Notes under the pieces: model-generated | Databases searched by the model: none | Told to the model about the DNA's origin: nothing | The model's input: the letters and a program-made list of their open reading frames with translations, nothing else | Translations under genes and position numbers: made by a program | In this document: in pieces, positions 6,766 through 7,514 of the stretch | Layout of the letters: every line of letters starts with the position of its first letter | Numbering within the stretch: position 1 is the stretch's first letter | Source of the DNA: DAONLM01 sp035406685 | Lineage (GTDB): Bacteria; Spirochaetota; GWE2-31-10; MWDO01 | Reading direction: 5' to 3' | Assembly: GCA_035406685.1 (NCBI GenBank) | Contig: DAONLM010000151.1 | Span: 1-7,514 of the forward strand | Length of the DNA stretch: 7,514 nt

Positions 6766-7236
6766 TTATAAAATTTTATAATAAACAACCTTATGATCAT
6801 TAAAATCATAAAAATTTTTATATATGACTAATTCTTTATAACCACATCTTATATAAAAATCTCTTGTAGGTTTATATTGTTCTTTAGAAGAGGTCTCAAC
6901 AATAATCTGATAACCATTGCATTTTTTTATAAAATCCTCTGTCTCTTTTAAAATATATTTGTCATACCCCTTACCCCTATAATCATTATGAACAACAATC
7001 CAGTAAAGATCATAGCTAATTCTTGAACAAGGAATTAAGCCAAAACAACTATAACCAATCACTTTATTTTCAATTTCAAGAAATTTAAATCGATATGTTG
7101 ACTTTGGATTTTTAAATCTATCTTCAATAAGTTCAATGGCTATCTCTATCTCTTCCTTATTAAAAAATCCAGTTGACTCAACAATATCTTTTACTGCTTT
7201 AATGTCACTCTCTTTTACAAAATCTCTTATATTCAT
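6766..7236 (-). CDS. GNAT-family N-acetyltransferase
   Basis: A 156-residue cytoplasmic acetyltransferase-fold protein that probably moves an acetyl group from acetyl-CoA to an amine; the substrate cannot be told. Motif A is YDLYWIVVHNDYRGKGYD (75-92). The acetyl-CoA pyrophosphate loop RGKGYD has D92 where Gly or Ala is usual. Motif B includes FYIRCGYKE at 127-135. The length is normal for a single GNAT domain. The ATG has hardly any ribosome binding site, only a weak AAGA just upstream. The likely promoter places the transcript start next to the ATG, so the mRNA may be leaderless. The gene stands alone, 139 bases before the SurA-like gene on the same strand and divergent from the gene at 7418. 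Confidence 0.88.
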   Translation of the reverse strand: MNIRDFVKESDIKAVKDIVESTGFFNKEEIEIAIELIEDRFKNPKSTYRFKFLEIENKVIGYSCFGLIPCSRISYDLYWIVVHNDYRGKGYDKYILKETEDFIKKCNGYQIIVETSSKEQYKPTRDFYIRCGYKELVIYKNFYDFNDHKVVYYKIL

Positions 7237-7243
7237 AGAACAT

Positions 7244-7272
7244 CTTATACTATAAAAAATATTAAGTGTAAA
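7244..7272 (-). promoter_or_regulatory. Promoter for the GNAT gene, possibly leaderless
   Basis: TTTACA (7272-7267) and TATAAG (7249-7244) on the minus strand are each five-of-six matches to consensus and are 17 bases apart. The expected start point near 7237 falls directly on the ATG at 7236. Confidence 0.5.
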
Positions 7273-7313
7273 TAAATTTTGAAAAAATTATAGATAGAAG
7301 GCTGTGATTTTAT

Positions 7314-7347
7314 TTTTAGGAAAAATTTTTTAATTTTTTTTCTAAAA
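7314..7347. repeat. Inverted repeat in the divergent intergenic region
   Basis: TTTTAGGAAAAA (7314-7325) can pair with TTTTTTCTAAAA (7336-7347) over 12 positions, one of them a G-U pair, around a 10-base loop. It lies between the divergent GNAT and 7418 genes. No T-run follows on either strand, so it is not a typical terminator. It could be a regulatory site or a chance product of the AT-rich sequence. Confidence 0.35.
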
Positions 7348-7402
7348 GTTGTAAAGGATTTTCTCAAAAATTTTGTGATTAATATATAGAAAATAATTTT
7401 TT

Positions 7403-7411
7403 AAGAGGAGG
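7403..7411 (+). promoter_or_regulatory. Strong ribosome binding site for the right-edge gene
   Basis: AAGAGGAGG lies six bases before the ATG at 7418, the strongest Shine-Dalgarno sequence in the window, and it establishes that a gene starts here. Confidence 0.85.
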
Positions 7412-7417
7412 TTTTTT

Positions 7418-7514
7418 ATGAATAATATTCGTAAGATTTTAAAAAACTATAATTTTGAGCATGAGTTACACATAGTTGTTAACTCAGAAATGAAAAAAAG
7501 ACTAGCATCTATCG
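7418..7514 (+). CDS. Start of an unidentified gene, cut by the window edge
   Basis: Only the first 32 codons are present, beginning MNNIRKILKNYNFEHELH and continuing open to the edge. The excellent ribosome binding site and uninterrupted frame support a real gene. The fragment is too short to name: it reads as a charged, cytoplasmic N-terminus with no signal peptide. No strong promoter is seen; TTCTCA (7361-7366) and TATATA (7383-7388) with a 16-base spacer form a weak candidate. It diverges from the GNAT gene. Confidence 0.75.
   Translation, partial: MNNIRKILKNYNFEHELHIVVNSEMKKRLASI

Noticed and set aside
1..7514. Defence island, phage, mobile element or CRISPR array
   Set aside because: No spaced direct repeats, transposase, integrase, nuclease or toxin-antitoxin motifs were seen, and gene content and composition are uniform.

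Overview
The window is a very AT-rich, gene-dense stretch of bacterial chromosome. It looks ordinary and housekeeping in character. I see no CRISPR array, insertion sequence, tRNA, rRNA, prophage or recognisable defence system. A low-GC spirochaete or spirochaete-like lineage is my best guess. The HisRS wording (RGENTQKGRYREF, RGLDYYTGIVFES, GSVCSGGRYDN) resembles the form I remember from Borrelia and Treponema. The thymidylate kinase has a P-loop with Thr in place of Lys, which I also associate with treponemes. The fused receiver-like/RsbW-like ATPase/cyclic-nucleotide-binding architecture fits too. This placement is inference from memory, not a search.

Layout. Bases 1-290 hold no supported gene but contain a near-consensus promoter (166-194). 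This drives a two-gene plus-strand unit: hisS (291-1619), then a 282-residue protein of unknown function (1619-2467) whose start overlaps the hisS stop by one base. Facing it is a minus-strand cluster. Read in the direction of transcription this cluster is: a secreted SurA/parvulin-like protein (6626-5769), a signalling protein with degenerate receiver, HATPase and cNMP-binding domains (5685-4390), a MoxR-type AAA+ ATPase (4367-3423), an 89-residue four-cysteine protein (3349-3080) and thymidylate kinase (3073-2462). The convergent units overlap by six coding bases at 2462-2467. A GNAT acetyltransferase (7236-6766, minus) has its own promoter, which may produce a leaderless mRNA. A truncated plus-strand gene with a strong ribosome binding site starts at 7418 and leaves the window.

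How the genes may work together. The signalling protein, MoxR, 89-residue protein and tmk probably share a promoter at 5758-5730. The first two are plausible functional partners (a signal-responsive kinase or anti-sigma-like switch next to a chaperone-type ATPase), but no sigma factor, STAS protein, DUF58 protein or VWA protein is visible to complete a pathway. The SurA-like gene has its own TTGACA promoter at 6683-6655 and may read through into the cluster. The most interesting items are the three-domain signalling fusion beside an orphan MoxR, the lysine-less thymidylate kinase P-loop, and the two uncharacterised proteins coupled to hisS and tmk.
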